NCBI GenBank assembly: GCA_013433145.1
Contig: CM024176.1
Location: 4,460,849-4,524,848, forward strand
DNA length: 64,000 nt
Origin: Ascaris suum
Taxonomy: Eukaryota > Nematoda > Chromadorea > Rhabditida > Ascarididae
Reading direction: 5' to 3'
The notes below the pieces were generated by a model, which was not told the origin of the DNA, ran no database searches, and saw only the letters and a program-made list of their open reading frames with translations. The stretch's first letter is position 1. Each line of letters begins with the position of its first letter. The position numbers and the translations under genes are program-made. Of this stretch, positions 1 to 34,125 are shown one piece after another.

Positions 1-27
1 TTATATAGTAAAGATGCAATACACATG

Positions 28-146
<119 letters not shown>

Positions 147-283
147 CAATAAAGCATATGTAAGATCAACGTTGCATGTAACCATGGGTTAAGAAAGGCG
201 AAAGGCGGTCAATGAAAGCAAACATCAGAGATCATAAGGAATGGAAACTCGTAGGACTGTGGAAAAAAAGCTGTGAGGATCAG

Positions 284-1026
284 TCATAGCCGATATGAAG
301 CGCATATCGCCGTCAGATCGCACTGCTCCAAGCGTCTCTTAAAGCATGATAAATTAGCAGCCATTACCACATCATTTGGTAAACTGTTCCAGATGGGAAC
401 AACACGGTTAAGCAAAAGAGTGAAGCACATCATTTCGATTTGTTGACTCCTTTCATTTTGAAAAAAGTTAAGCTTCGAGTGCAGTGCGAACTTTGCAAAG
501 AGAAAATGCCCTCGAATAGAATGCCTCAGAAATCTTTGACGAACTTGAAACATAAATGTAAATCGAAGTGAACTCTGCGATGCCGCAGAGGTTTCCTGTC
601 AAAAATACGAAGCCGCTGCTCATAATTAAGCTGGAACGGTCCATGGAAAGCCGCCTCAGTGAAGCGCCGTTGAACTCTCGCAATTATCTTGATATTCTTT
701 TTTACGGAGAGAGACCAAACCTGACTACAGTATCCCAAAATGGGCCGACAGTAGGCAACGAAAGCTTTCCGATAATTTTCTACGCAACTGTATTGCGCGG
801 CAAGCAGAATGCAAATCGCAGCCTTCCGCGAAATTTCCACACAACGATTATACCTTCTAACGTCGGAAGTCACATAAACAGCTAGGTCCATCATCACTTC
901 CTCTACGGGAAGATCGAGATCAAATAAATGCAGAGGACATTCACTCAAAAAATTCAATTGCAAGACAATGCATTTCTCTGCAGATACGTCGAGTGCCATA
1001 GCTGTGACCACTTTCTGATCAGCCAT
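284..1026 (-). mobile_element. Degraded 3' end of a non-LTR retrotransposon (LINE) reverse-transcriptase ORF
   Basis: Read on the minus strand, 1026-526 encodes the region C-terminal to the reverse transcriptase palm of CR1/RTE-like LINEs. A DLAVYVTSD stretch is followed by RPILGYCSQVWS, then VQRRFT, and ends in a hydrophobic FKF segment. The reading frame then shifts, and 553-284 continues the same family pattern: LNFF, later VVPIWNSLPNDVV, then FKRRL, the usual terminal signature of these ORFs. The frame break near 530-550 and the lack of an upstream endonuclease or catalytic YADD region inside the window make this a dead 5'-truncated copy, as is typical of LINE insertions. The clade (CR1 versus RTE-like) is inferred from memory of the family pattern and is not certain. 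Confidence 0.8.
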
Positions 1027-1406
1027 ATCCTAATGTAATACGTTATAATCTAGTTGGGGCTCGATAATAGGTCTGCATATTTTCACATCAACAGCGCGAA
1101 TCTTGCAGCAGCTTAATAAGCTCTCTGGAAGATCGTTCACATGAAGTAGAGATAGGAAAGGTTACATTCGCTAGCTGTACCAGGCTCACTTGGACAGTTG
1201 CCTTTTACCTTGTCGGAGCAGGCATCAGGTTTCACTAATTTCTGTACGGCCACTGATCATGGTTGGTCCTGCTTCTGACAGTCTTCGAGGCAGGAGCCGG
1301 GATCGGCGTGAATTCAATGTCGGTAACAATTCAAGTGGAAGACGAGTCCCTGACAATTACAAATCAACAATAAAAGGTTTCATCCTTGAGCAAAAATTCT
1401 AATTTG

Positions 1407-1518
<112 letters not shown>

Positions 1519-2605
1519 GAAAGAAGACGTTCATCAAAGCCTTTCTCTCTTTGTTTTCAGCGTCTTTGCATTTCATTTGGCAAGCAGCCGAAAAGAAAAA
1601 CTTTGTGCGCCGCTTTAAGGTAAGCAAAAAAATGTCGGAATAAATTTCTCTGTAAATCGCCGCCATTCTTCTCATTCATTCGCCGTTGTCATGTCAAGGA
1701 CAAATGGCGTTCGTTACACTTGCTGAGTGTTTTTCTTCACTAAATCATTGTGGCAAACAAACGCGTCCACTTTTTACAACGAATTTTGAAAAAAACAACT
1801 GATTGATGAGCAATTTTTGAAAAACGATGCGCCAATTTTCAATTCATTACTACAATGAATCATTACGACTGTACCAACTTCTATATTTTTGAATAATGCT
1901 TTCATAGATAACTCAAAAGGGAATTGAATATTCACTTTGGTGTCGATGCCTCAAAGATGATAATTTGAGGGTTATGGGTGACCGTTGGATAAAATATGAA
2001 ATGTTTGCGCACTTTTTCTTTAGCATTTTCGAGCAGTATAGCGCGTTTTTGTTTAAATTTCTATAAGAAACTACTGACCACTTGAATTTATGAGAGCATC
2101 TGCTCATGAATATCAACGAGACGGTAAGACACTCCATCATCCACGCGGTATATCTCTCCGTTCTACAAGGCATAACTGCTTATAGAGTCCTGATCCTTTT
2201 GAGCCTATTTTTGGGACGGCCCTTACATCGCACTCTCTTTCAGCCATTTGTAAACAATTACTTCTAAACGTTGCTTTGAGCGAATTTTCGATTACATGAG
2301 CAGCATAATCGAGGGAACACTTTGTTTAATTCAAAAAGACATCAGTCATTTTACTATGTTTCATTTCATTGAACGCTATGTATGCATTCTCACATTATAT
2401 ATTATTTTACTATTTACTGAAGCGAACCATGGTGAAAGAAATACTGTTTTCAAAAGATGATACCAATGCATTGATGCATATCCGAGATCAAAGCACAAAT
2501 AACCAAAGGCGAGATCTATCAGCAAATCATGTTATAATATGGATAAAAAAAGGAAAGGAAAAATTCAGTGCATCTCACTTACGAAAGCAACAGAGACGCC
2601 TGAAG

Positions 2606-2754
<149 letters not shown>

Positions 2755-5700
2755 CGGAACAGAATGACGTCAAGATTTTAATTAGTAGAGGTCCCAGTTA
2801 TTTCACGGGTTGAAATTCTATTATGCAAGTATTGATAGCAACATTTCAGCAAGTTAGCTCGTAATCTGTCGAAAGAACCACGTTTTCACTGAAGGCAACT
2901 AAAGCTCGCTCGAGCATATAATTTGAATAACTTCCACCCATTATGAAGCCCAAATAAAACCCTAAGCCCACGAAACAAGTAATTGCTTGGATCACCGCTA
3001 TTCTTGATCCTGAAGAAACTTACTTGATCGGGCATGTCGAGGGTGAAAATTAAGGTTAAAAATAACCTAATTTCGTCGTTATTAAATTATATGATTTCTT
3101 GTATATGTAATAGTTTGACCATGGGATTTTACAACCGGTTACGACAACTTGCAAGATGTAGGTTCAGCTCAATCGATTATCGAAGATTAAAATCATCGGT
3201 AGGTAAATTCTCTGGATGCGAGAGTGGGTTAACTTACCAATAAACTTTAAGACGATCTCACACACTCATTTGTTTTGCTTTTCACTCACACAGAAGAAGT
3301 CCAGCTTTAACCTCTAACAACTCTATGCACTCCCTACAAAACGCCGTGCTGCGGCACCGTCTTTGAGTTTATAGATGTGTTTGCTTGTGTGTGCATATGT
3401 GTATATATTTGTACGTAAATAGACGTCTGTTTCGATGTATGCCACATCAGGAACTGGAAAAGATATGAATTTAGGACTTTACGGTGATGTCTGTAAGGTA
3501 AGAGCAATCCTCAAGCTTTTTTCAACGTATTTTGATCATTCCCGAACGAGTCCGCCGAATCCGCATGTATAAGTCTTGCTGTAGGGCCTGTACGGTGCCA
3601 CAACGACTTCGTTTGTTAAAGGCTTCCTTAACAAGTAGGTTCCGTGAAAGAGGTGCTATTAGAGATTTGTCGTTGTTGTTCACTAGCTCGTCCATTCCAC
3701 CCAGTTGTAAAACAAATACCGCACCAATCACTCTAATGCATTTCGTAGCGTTGCTTTCCACTTTATGTTTATGTGAGGTAAACCAATTCCATAAAGAATA
3801 TTGCTAATACATTCGCTAAACTCTCATAAACCATTAACTAATTTCAAATGTCGACTAGTGAGTTGCATAAGAAATTACGCATGAGAACACAAGAGGTTTA
3901 TTTTCGAAGCGGACGTGTAAGAGAAGAATGTAAAATGGAACTAGCAAATCGCATATGGAAATGACCTGTTGTGTTCAGAGTCACTGAAAACATAACCGTA
4001 ACTGATAGCACCAATGTGGGAGCGATTCCAACAAAATGCGAAGTGCTGTTTCTTGTGGATACAAACGACTTCGCAAAATGATTATAACTCAACGATCCGA
4101 AACGCCTGCATCAAATATTATATCCTTCTATTCGATGCATTGCATGATCACAACGATAAACTTTCATACACTCAGATTAGTTTGTTATTAAAGTATAGGA
4201 AATTGCATCAAATTCTATTTAATTCAACTTAGTTCCTAAGATATGCACATCAACTTCATTACTTTTTTGTTGTACTTTCGGCGATTGTAATTTCATCGAT
4301 TCCTCTCTCCCCATCGAAGCAGCTGGCAATCATTTTTCCATTCATCTTGATTCTGTTCTTGACGCATCAGTGCGATTACATGCAGACGCAGAAGCCGGTC
4401 CTTTCATCTCAACGACGGTCTGTTTGGTTTTCTTCTTACATTTTGCGGCCTCCATTCAGTTCCACACCTGAATCCGTTGTTCATTTCTATCGCTTGTCTT
4501 ATATGGACACCGCACAACGTTTTGGTTTTCGATGCTCATGCAAAACCGAGGATAGTACCCACTATTCACCCGCTGCACCTAGTAACTATTGGTTCTGAGC
4601 CCAATTGCATTCGCACTGTTGCTAAATTCAATTAAAACGTTTAATATCAGCACTGTTAACCCGCTTGACTGTGTTTATCAAAAGGTTTCACACTGAGCAG
4701 ATACCCATTTGTGCTATTCGAAATTACTGACGGCATTTAGCAATTGCATCAAGTTAAGTGAATGCATCGATAAGCACATACACTTCAGGAATGAATAGCC
4801 AATTCTTCTTGAATAATACTGAGAGTTTTTTTGAGTTCTCATATCCTCCATTTGAAGAAGAACAGTTTCGACCAGGTTCCCATTTACTACATTTGAATTC
4901 CGATCATTATATCACTATCCACATGGTCATTCAAACTGAGTGAAATGCTGATCCTCACGGCTTTTCTGAACTTTCATATTGCATTTACCAGCAACTCGGA
5001 TGGCAGAGAAATAAAAGCAATTGAGGTTTGAAAAATCTGAAGTGCTGAAAACTCGAAAATTTACGTCGAAAATTTCTTTAAAGTCAGTTTTTTGTGAAAA
5101 TTTAAAAAATTCTTAAGTTCTCTCAAGCATTTCTGTTAAACACATGATTGTCCACAACGCTTGGATGACGGTAGCAACGTTCTCTCAGAAGGACCTAAGG
5201 CTATACAGTTTCGAATACCGTAAACAAACTTGAGATTCAGAAGGAGAAACTCTTTCTTCCGTCTGTTTTTCTTTTCTGATATTTTTATTCTCGCTTTGTA
5301 AATTTCCGTGTTCGCGCCCACTATAGAGCTCTATTATAAACACTTCGAACCGCTGAAGTGGCAAAAATCGGCTCTTGAAAAAATAGCTCAGTTTCCTAGA
5401 AACCAGGAAGGGAGAGGTGAGTAGCTTACCCGTGATGCATACGATTACAAAAAGATATTGTTCTTCGACAAAGAATGATATGCCTCCTTGAGATAGACCA
5501 GTTAACCCAAACGGGACAAACTGGGTTTTTAGCCTCGAATGAAAAGGAAGACTTTAGGCGTAGAAAAGTGAAAAAATGTTCAGCATCGTTAACTGTTAGT
5601 CACAAACAAGTTTCAGGAATCTTTGGAGAATATATGGCGTGATTATCGAATTACTGTGGTAATACGGGCCGACCTTACTGCTGAAGGATGTTCGAAGTTT

Positions 5701-8208
5701 TTTTTTCTTCCACTGTCAGGGCTGATGTAAGAGAGAGCTAAGCAAAGGCAAAAAAAACTTGACGCCTCAAAAACTTGCCTTTTAGGATTATTAAACTCCT
5801 CGCTCAAACCCGAGTGTCAGCAATCGGTGTAAAGCAAGAGATTGATTCTACATCAGATCCTTGGGTCTCACAAAGTTAGTTGCCGAGAAAGCATACATCA
5901 AGGGTCAATCAACAACTGAACACTCGAGCATATTGTCTGAGTGTGATTTACGACTGCAGAATTCTGTCGTCATTGTGGCGTTGATCAATTTGAAAGCACT
6001 CTCTTTTTCCATGCATTCGGAGCACCTGTGGTTCTCAGGTGACAAATTTGAATAAATTCTATCTCAACTTGACAATAAATCTACGACAGCCGCTTTTCTA
6101 CGTCGATCATAGAAATACGGCGTCCTCCGTGATTCATATTTCCCAAGGAGTCTTGCCCGAATTTTTCTTCGTTAGTCAGATGGCTTGAACATCAAGCTGA
6201 GACGCCCTTTCTACACTTTCATTTATGATACTTCCTGCAAAGCGTGTAATTACCACTGAGAAGGGCTAATCTTTCTATCCAATGGTCGATTACCTTCATG
6301 CGTACAAGGCCATACAACTGGAAGTCGACTCCGCGAAACCTGTCTCAAGCCTTGTGGAAAAAAATTTGACATGGAAAATATGACAAGGAGCTCATTTCTG
6401 AGCAAAATTTCAATACACAAGGACCGGGTCCTTCATGAAGGTTCCAAAACGGAAAGTAGCTACTGGAACTCGAAAGATGCTCGGGTAGGCTCAAAAGCTT
6501 TGTCTGCAGCTCGCAGTTGATGACATCAAACAAATGAGATATCGTCTCAGTACGTAATCCTGCAGAAATTTCCGACCCGGTGCATTCAGAACTCGAAACG
6601 GTCCAACGATCACAGATCGCGTTGTGCTACTCACCCTGGAAGCGTCACCTCACATGGTTATATTCTTCTACTGGTTGTTGTGGAAGACCATGGATCCACA
6701 TGGAAGACCTGATCCTCGTTCCTTCGCTGATTAATTCTAATAGCACATCTCCTACACTACACGAAGTCAACATTCGCATCTCTACTTTTAGGGCGAGGTG
6801 AAACTTTCTTTTTTCTGCCCATGCAGTCATGAAAGTCACAAGCTGTAAATGCCTCAAGGTCGACTGTGCAGTGGCCGCAGGAGTTGCCTAAGTTACGTTG
6901 GCCTCCCTCTGAGTGTCGCGGCCCCCACAGATTAACAGGCGTTATCAGACCCACGCATGATATGCTTTCCCCTCGGAATGCAGCCTTCAACACATCCTAA
7001 CAAAACAGAAGCGTCCTCAGTTGCATGGATGCAAATGAAACAACGAACATTACTAGACTGTAAGGTTATTGAAGCTGCGATGCTTTCTACATACTCACTT
7101 GACCAAACCAGAAACGCTTCATATCTTTACCTGCCCGCAGTATGATAACTAGTTTTCGAACCCTGGAGGACCATATTTCCGTCGGCGACGTTCATGTATA
7201 CCACACGCAGTAAACTGAAAGGGAATAAAAGTTGATATAGACCTGCAAAAGTCATCCACCTCGCATACTAACGAATTTCATCTTTTATGGTTATTAAGAT
7301 GGGCTTAACTTGAATGGCTTAAAAACTATTGGTGCTCCGCGTAAACGAAAAGTGAATGCGCAGGAAAAAGATCGGTGCCACAACAACAACTCTTTTTGTT
7401 ATAGCAAATCACCGAAATGATAGCTCGAATGTACTTTATTTCTGCGGCCACCTTTATATATTCAAATCTCAAGACACAAAGCAGATTCCCCACGTTCTGC
7501 AATCCACTGCAATATTAAAAAGTACAAAGTAAACTTTATTTCACGATAAAGAAATGATATGCTGCGCAACATGGTAAAAACGAGGAGTGGAAAAAAGAAG
7601 ACAAAAAATGGACGAGATATAAAGTATTCCCACTGAGAGCAAAATCAAATCCAATGTTATCAGAACAACAAATTCATCGAACTTTGCATTGGAAACCGGT
7701 TCAGTGGAGAAGTTCCACTGAAAAAAAAAAACGAAGTACCGTCGCTAATGCACTAATATAGTAATTTATTCCTGTCACGCATGTGGAAAAGTGTATGTCG
7801 ATGGAAATGCTCCATTCAACAAATACTGGTGATACTGCATAACCGTCCTATGAAGAGAATAAATACTTTAAAAATTGCCAAGTTTTTGGGCCGCTGCAAT
7901 AACAGCGTATTTTTTATTAAGCAAAAAAGGATGTATTTTACACGACTTCGCGAAATCAATTCAAGTGAGCCTTCGAGAAACGACATTTCCCTGCAAAACC
8001 TTATCAAACTTTTGGAATGGGGAGTTCCTTTCCTGTAATTATGACTAATCTGCCTCGTAATGAAATGAAAAATGAATACGGAAGAATCACCTAAGATGAG
8101 TGTTCTTCGGCGAATGTAAAATAACACATTATACAAGCAATCTGATATTTCTGCAACATTTCAAAACGTTTCTCTCCACTTTCAGTTCTGCGATAAAATA
8201 AGCAATGC

Positions 8209-28655
<20,447 letters not shown>

Positions 28656-28706
28656 CAGAGATGCCAGTAACCTCGATTGTTCACTACTGCATGAATTGTC
28701 TGATGT

Positions 28707-28713
28707 CTGCAAT
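28707..28713 (-). promoter_or_regulatory. Possible 3' splice acceptor (cis or spliced-leader) before the CHD1L-like start
   Basis: The frame of the first coding exon is open back to a TTGCAG acceptor whose AG lies at 28708-28707, and an in-frame stop lies just upstream. The acceptor leaves about 51 bases before the chosen ATG at 28655. It could be a spliced-leader trans-splice site or the boundary to an unseen upstream exon. Confidence 0.3.
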
Positions 28714-30359
28714 GAACCTCAATCTGAGTGCAGTACAGTGAAAGCGACGGGATGGCCGTTGATCTCGCAAATTCGTCGGCGCAACATTAACAGTGACATT
28801 TCACCGCGACTAAAGGAATCTGAAGGGTCTACAATAATACTTGACTCGTTAACGACCAGAACACAATTGCATCAAAAAACTACAACACATTTCCATGATT
28901 TTATGGCATTTCGTTTCAATGTTGTTGAAGCTTTACACACCTGAAGAACAAAAGAATCTGCAGCACACAAATGAGAAGATTGGCGTAAGAAAGAGCAAAA
29001 CAAATAAAATATTGACGCATAATCGCAAAAATTAAGCATTAAGTGAGAAAGAAAATACAACCGAGTTGAATAATTCGGTGTTGAGCTAACTTTACTGCTT
29101 ATTTCAGTTCACATTTAATAAATCAATAAAATAATACAAGCCAACCTCAATAACAGCATAAGAAATTGATTTAAAGACTTACTGCCTACTCTACTCCTCG
29201 CAGATTTCGCTTTACCCTTTACATAATAGCCGCCATAGTAGTGAAACACCGACCTTCCCAGCTAAAATTCTAGTTCAATTCATATTAGGAAATTTTCCCG
29301 CCAATTCATCTTTTTCCTTCCAATGTAACGAGAGAAAATTTCACCCACTCCGCCTCTCTGCCTTAAATTTTGATTATTCACTCCCGGTTTCACGAACCAT
29401 GTTTCCTGTAAGTTATCTCGGTATGCATAAAATATAACAGGAATGGAATGCTGATATGATGCAGGAAGCGATAAAAGTTTACACTCGAAGAATGTGTGAT
29501 GCAAATGTTCCACACAACGGTCACTGAATTGCTTTCCCTCACCTCTCTTCTCTAATTCACTCGGCTAATAGAGGAATAAGTGAGGAGATTCTCGGATATT
29601 GCAGCATTCTAGTGCTGGAATACTCATCTCATATGACAGAGGTTACAAGAAGTATGATGCTCGCTTGGATTCACCTTCGGTGTGCAATACGGATTTGAAT
29701 TAATGCGGTGATTCTACACTCTCTGCAAGCGAATACTAATGTCCATCACAGAAACTCGGAAACTCTTGCTAGCAACATGCGATTTTTGTCCACCATTCAA
29801 CTCAGAATGCCAAAAAAATGCCCCCATGCATCCTAGCTTATCCGATGGTATATCAGTCTATTAACATTGAGCATCATATGTGTTGTCGAGTTGTATAGCA
29901 TTCTATGACATTAGCAAATAACTCGATACTGACAGAATAGATGTCAACAATTCTAACACGTTTTCTTTCATAAGGTGATCATCTGAAATGCGTATTTTTT
30001 CGACACTTCAATTGCACTTTTTCATCGCAACGGTTAGGGTAAATGTGAAATATTATTTAACTGCAGCCCCGCCTGCAAATTGTTGCATATGACCATCTGG
30101 ATTCGGGTGAATAACCGAGAAGTTTCGACCGTCTTGTTGAGCACCGGAAATACGCTTTCAGACATCGCACAGGAAAAGGATTACACTTAAATCAGAGGTG
30201 TATATGGTGTTTATTTGAGTATAGCTGTTTAAAAAAAACGCTTAAGCGCATCGCATGAAATTACGCAAATAAAAGAATCATATTTCGCTTTTAAAACGAG
30301 GTACAATTTTTCTGAGACCTTTACGCCAGAAAAATATCCAACCGATTTTTTGTGTTCAT

Positions 30360-30599
30360 TCATTCAAAACGATTGCCTTCTACATCCGATGCGTCCTCAG
30401 GCGATTCACCTTTCACATTCAGTATTGAGCGGCATTCGATTTCAGTAATGCCGAAAGTGCTTTTTATTTTTCTGCTCACTTCACAAACCTTTTGGAAGTT
30501 TATAGTCCCATTGCAACAGCTAAGAAAAGTTCTTTCAAATACGATTTCCTCGCACTTCATACATTTGTTTCTATGTTTTTTGCAGTTTCCTTTGTTCAT
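30360..30599 (-). CDS. Hypothetical 79-residue ORF, Cys-containing
   Basis: A single-exon frame starts at an ATG and ends in TGA. It is Lys/Glu-rich with several cysteines, including CMKC early and a CC pair. It has no signal peptide or membrane segment and I do not recognise the family. It could be a small gene, a terminal exon or chance; nothing in the flanks links it to another exon. Confidence 0.2.
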   Translation of the reverse strand: MNKGNCKKHRNKCMKCEEIVFERTFLSCCNGTINFQKVCEVSRKIKSTFGITEIECRSILNVKGESPEDASDVEGNRFE

Positions 30600-30629
30600 T
30601 TATCAATCAGTTCTTGAGTAATTGTTTCG

Positions 30630-30743
30630 TAAATTTATGAATACTCCATTTATTACTTATTGCTGCCTATTTGCTTCATCTATCTATAAATTTATGAATA
30701 AATACTCCATTTATTATTACTTATTCACTGCCTATTTATTCAT
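30630..30743. repeat. Imperfect tandem duplication, period about 57 bp
   Basis: Two adjacent copies of an AT-rich unit beginning AAATTTATGAATA and running through CTCCATTTATTA...GCCTATTT. The copies differ by small insertions. Confidence 0.75.
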
Positions 30744-33700
30744 ACATTAACGTATGGTATTGAATAACATAAACTCTATACAAATTGGTGCATTTTCTTT
30801 TGCTTTAAAAATAATCCGCATCATTTTTTTTTATATGCTTAATCACACCTTTGAGATGATTTTGCTGAAAAGTCGAGTCTATGAATGCCAAATTAATGTT
30901 CGATTTTAATTAAGAATTTTTTTTATTGCCTATATATGGGAATACTGCTTATTTTTAACGGTATTAATAAATAAATGTTGGGAAAGCGCGTTGGGCAGAG
31001 GATTTTTGCTCTGACTGCCACTAAGAACTGTTACTGAAGTAAGTTGTTAAGGATGGAATTGTGACGTAGTTGGGATAAAATTGCTGCAGCTCCAACGAAT
31101 ATTCAAATGAGATTATGGGCCTCTGAGCTCAGTTCTTGGTTTGTCCGCTGATTAGGTGATAACAATGAATTAAAGTAGGGTTGCCTTGGGCATCGATTGT
31201 GATCCACGGCTCATCGGGATTCGCTTGTGAATTGGCCGCATATTTCATGAGCGAATCTGTTCCGGTGCCATAAATTATACAGAACAAATTTTATGCCTTC
31301 GTGAACAACCAGCTTTTGATCTAAAGTCATACAGCTCTATTAAGAAATGATGTGGTATAAGCTGAACTTACTTTTGTGTTCTTTGATTTCCAGATAGGTG
31401 GTAGGAAAAACGGCACAAGTACACACATGTGGATGGATTGGCGAATAGACCGAGAGCATAATTCATTATGCATTGTGATGCGAAAAAAGCATAAAAATCT
31501 GCAACATTTGACACAATGTTCCATCACAAAGGCAAACGAATGATTATTGTGGTGCAAAAAAATAGCCCTTATGTAAAACAACCTTTAGTGAAAAAACCCC
31601 TCACGCATCAGGAATCTATAAAATTTTGGTCACTAATTTTGAGGATGGAGAGGAAGTCTCTCTGAATGCATTTTGACCTTTCTCTCTCATGCATTTTTCA
31701 CTTCTTCCAGGTAGCTGGCTTATCACCTTCTTCAATTAGCGGGGCTTTCTTGAAATTAATATTCAGAAAAATTGACGATGGTTGATGAAAATTCCCTCTC
31801 AAAGTTCATCCATTGTTGGAACCTGATCAACAACGATTTATAAGGAGCATTTTTTACCGTTTGTTATTGCTTATCGCTGCAGTGAGTGTTATATATTAAC
31901 TCCATCTCAAGATCGCTCCAATTTCTGCAGGTGATATTCGTAACGACTGTCGTCCTCTTCGGTTTGTTTTGATTCAAATTTCGCCGCATTTGCATAATAT
32001 TTCATTCTGATATTTTTATGTGGCTGCAGATTTTCGGCAATAACCACCTTAATTGCGATCTCGATAATAGTGTTTCGATATAATCTGTCTTATACTCGGA
32101 TCCTCTGTCCTCACCCTTCCTCTAACCACACCTCGCCTCCCCTTCAAATGAGGGCCATTAATAAAGATTGGGCCTATAATTTACTTCCAAAAACACATTC
32201 ATCCAACTTTTTATGGTTTACTATTTGAAACGATTTTCTGCGTGAATCATACATGAATTCACTAAATACTTTTCCTAGAAATCAATCTCGAGAGCTCGCC
32301 GTTATCGAGCGATGAATATTTGCACCATTTTAACCGTTTCTTTGCACAACAAAATGCGGAATGATATATGAGCGAATGCGTTTCTATTGGAACATTATTG
32401 AGTGAATACAATTGCGCGCATTATTTCCTCTTATATAAACTGTTGAAAAATCCCCTTAAAAATTATTCGAACTCATTAAAGTGTTCAGAAATTATTTTAG
32501 ATGCGTCTGTAATAATCGCAATGTCTGTTCTCAAGTGGGGAATTCATGCACGAATAATCCACCAACGACGCATAAATCAACAAATATTATAGGTAAATAA
32601 TAAACAAATATGACATACTATTGAATTTGCAAATCGTTATCTTGAGGTTGGAGAGAATGATATTGTTGATTAATCATTTCAGACTATTTCTAAATTGATT
32701 TTCATGTGGCGAGATTTATTTTGATATCGAAGAGGTTTTTGCATATTTGATGTTTATTTATGCAAATATGATAAACATAGTTTGGCTCAACAACATTAAA
32801 AATTGCACTAATGGATTGCATTTCATAGCGATATTATTGCACTCGATGTTGCCACTGCTGAATAATTTCTGGGAATCTGCAGTTATATCAGTTGTATGTT
32901 AGTAAAAACCATCTTTGCTCTAGCGAAACCGATGATTCTTATATAAGTACTGTAACAAGTATTAGTATTCGGAATTCCAAAAAAAACAGGGTTTTCTGAG
33001 TTGCTGATGAAGTCGGGAGATTCTTGAATAAATTTCCTTTGCGACATATACTACTCACGAGGGTGCTTTGGCCTTCTGGAACTTCAGAGCCCTTACTTCA
33101 CCGACCAACAGCAGAAAGAATTCAGCAACAAACAAGCAATTAACTTTCATTCAAAAGCCATCGCTCAATACCTGAGTTTATTGGACTCTGACAAGTTTCG
33201 AACCGCTCAACTTTTGTACTAATACACCAGCAGTAATATAATTGGGACCCAAGAGGAAGGTCGAAAAGAGATGCCACTCGTGAGATCAGACAATATCGGC
33301 ATTCATGAGCCACTGGCAAATTCTCAGGATTCATATCTTTCACTATAATCCATTGGTCGTCATGCAAGTTGTTCCTAACGAATTGCGTAACAGATGACGG
33401 AAATTCATTATCGTTGCAACGATTTGATGCTATTCTTTAGGGAAGATATATGCGGTGTTTTTTCGCTTCATTCATCCGACTTTCCATTACCTCAGCATTT
33501 TGTAAATATGATAGCAAAATGCAATTTCTTCTGCGCAGTTGATTTTCTTCTCTCCAGAACCTCGCTTCCAGCGTGGTACCTCCATAACGCCAACCGACCG
33601 AGTAGAGTTATGATCAAAGGATTAGTGCACTTCATACGCACTTGGAATAGAAGTGTTATTTGTCGATGCTGTTTGAACTCTGTGAAGGGTCTTTGCGCAA

Positions 33701-33975
33701 CAGTAAATACTATGCTAATTAGTTTGTCCATCGTTGAAACCGAGCGGGCCGAAGTAACTGGATGCCCTACTCAGGGTTTCAATCCAGAATGGTCACAGAC
33801 AGCATGAAAATCTGGTATCTTAGAAGGCTCAGTTCACTGCTCGGCCATAATTTGTTTTGGTGGGTCAATATTCCATCATTAAATTATATAGGTTCCACAT
33901 CACTGACCTGCTCCGGCTATTGCGATTTTCACTACGCACATTTCCTCTACTCGATTTCCCCGTATCGATACCTAT

Positions 33976-34125
33976 GTGGGTGCACGCACGTATGCCTTTA
34001 CGTGCGTATATGTGTATGCGTGTACCCGTCCATACTTTTGTGCAGGTATGCATGTATGTGTATATGCATGCATGTGTGGGTGCAGGTGTGCTTATGTGGG
34101 TGTGCGTTCTGCACGGTCGTGTGTG
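33976..34125. repeat. TG/TATG-rich low-complexity tract
   Basis: About 150 bases of degenerate TATGTG/TGCATG units produce spurious Cys/Val-rich frames. Non-coding simple sequence. Confidence 0.6.
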
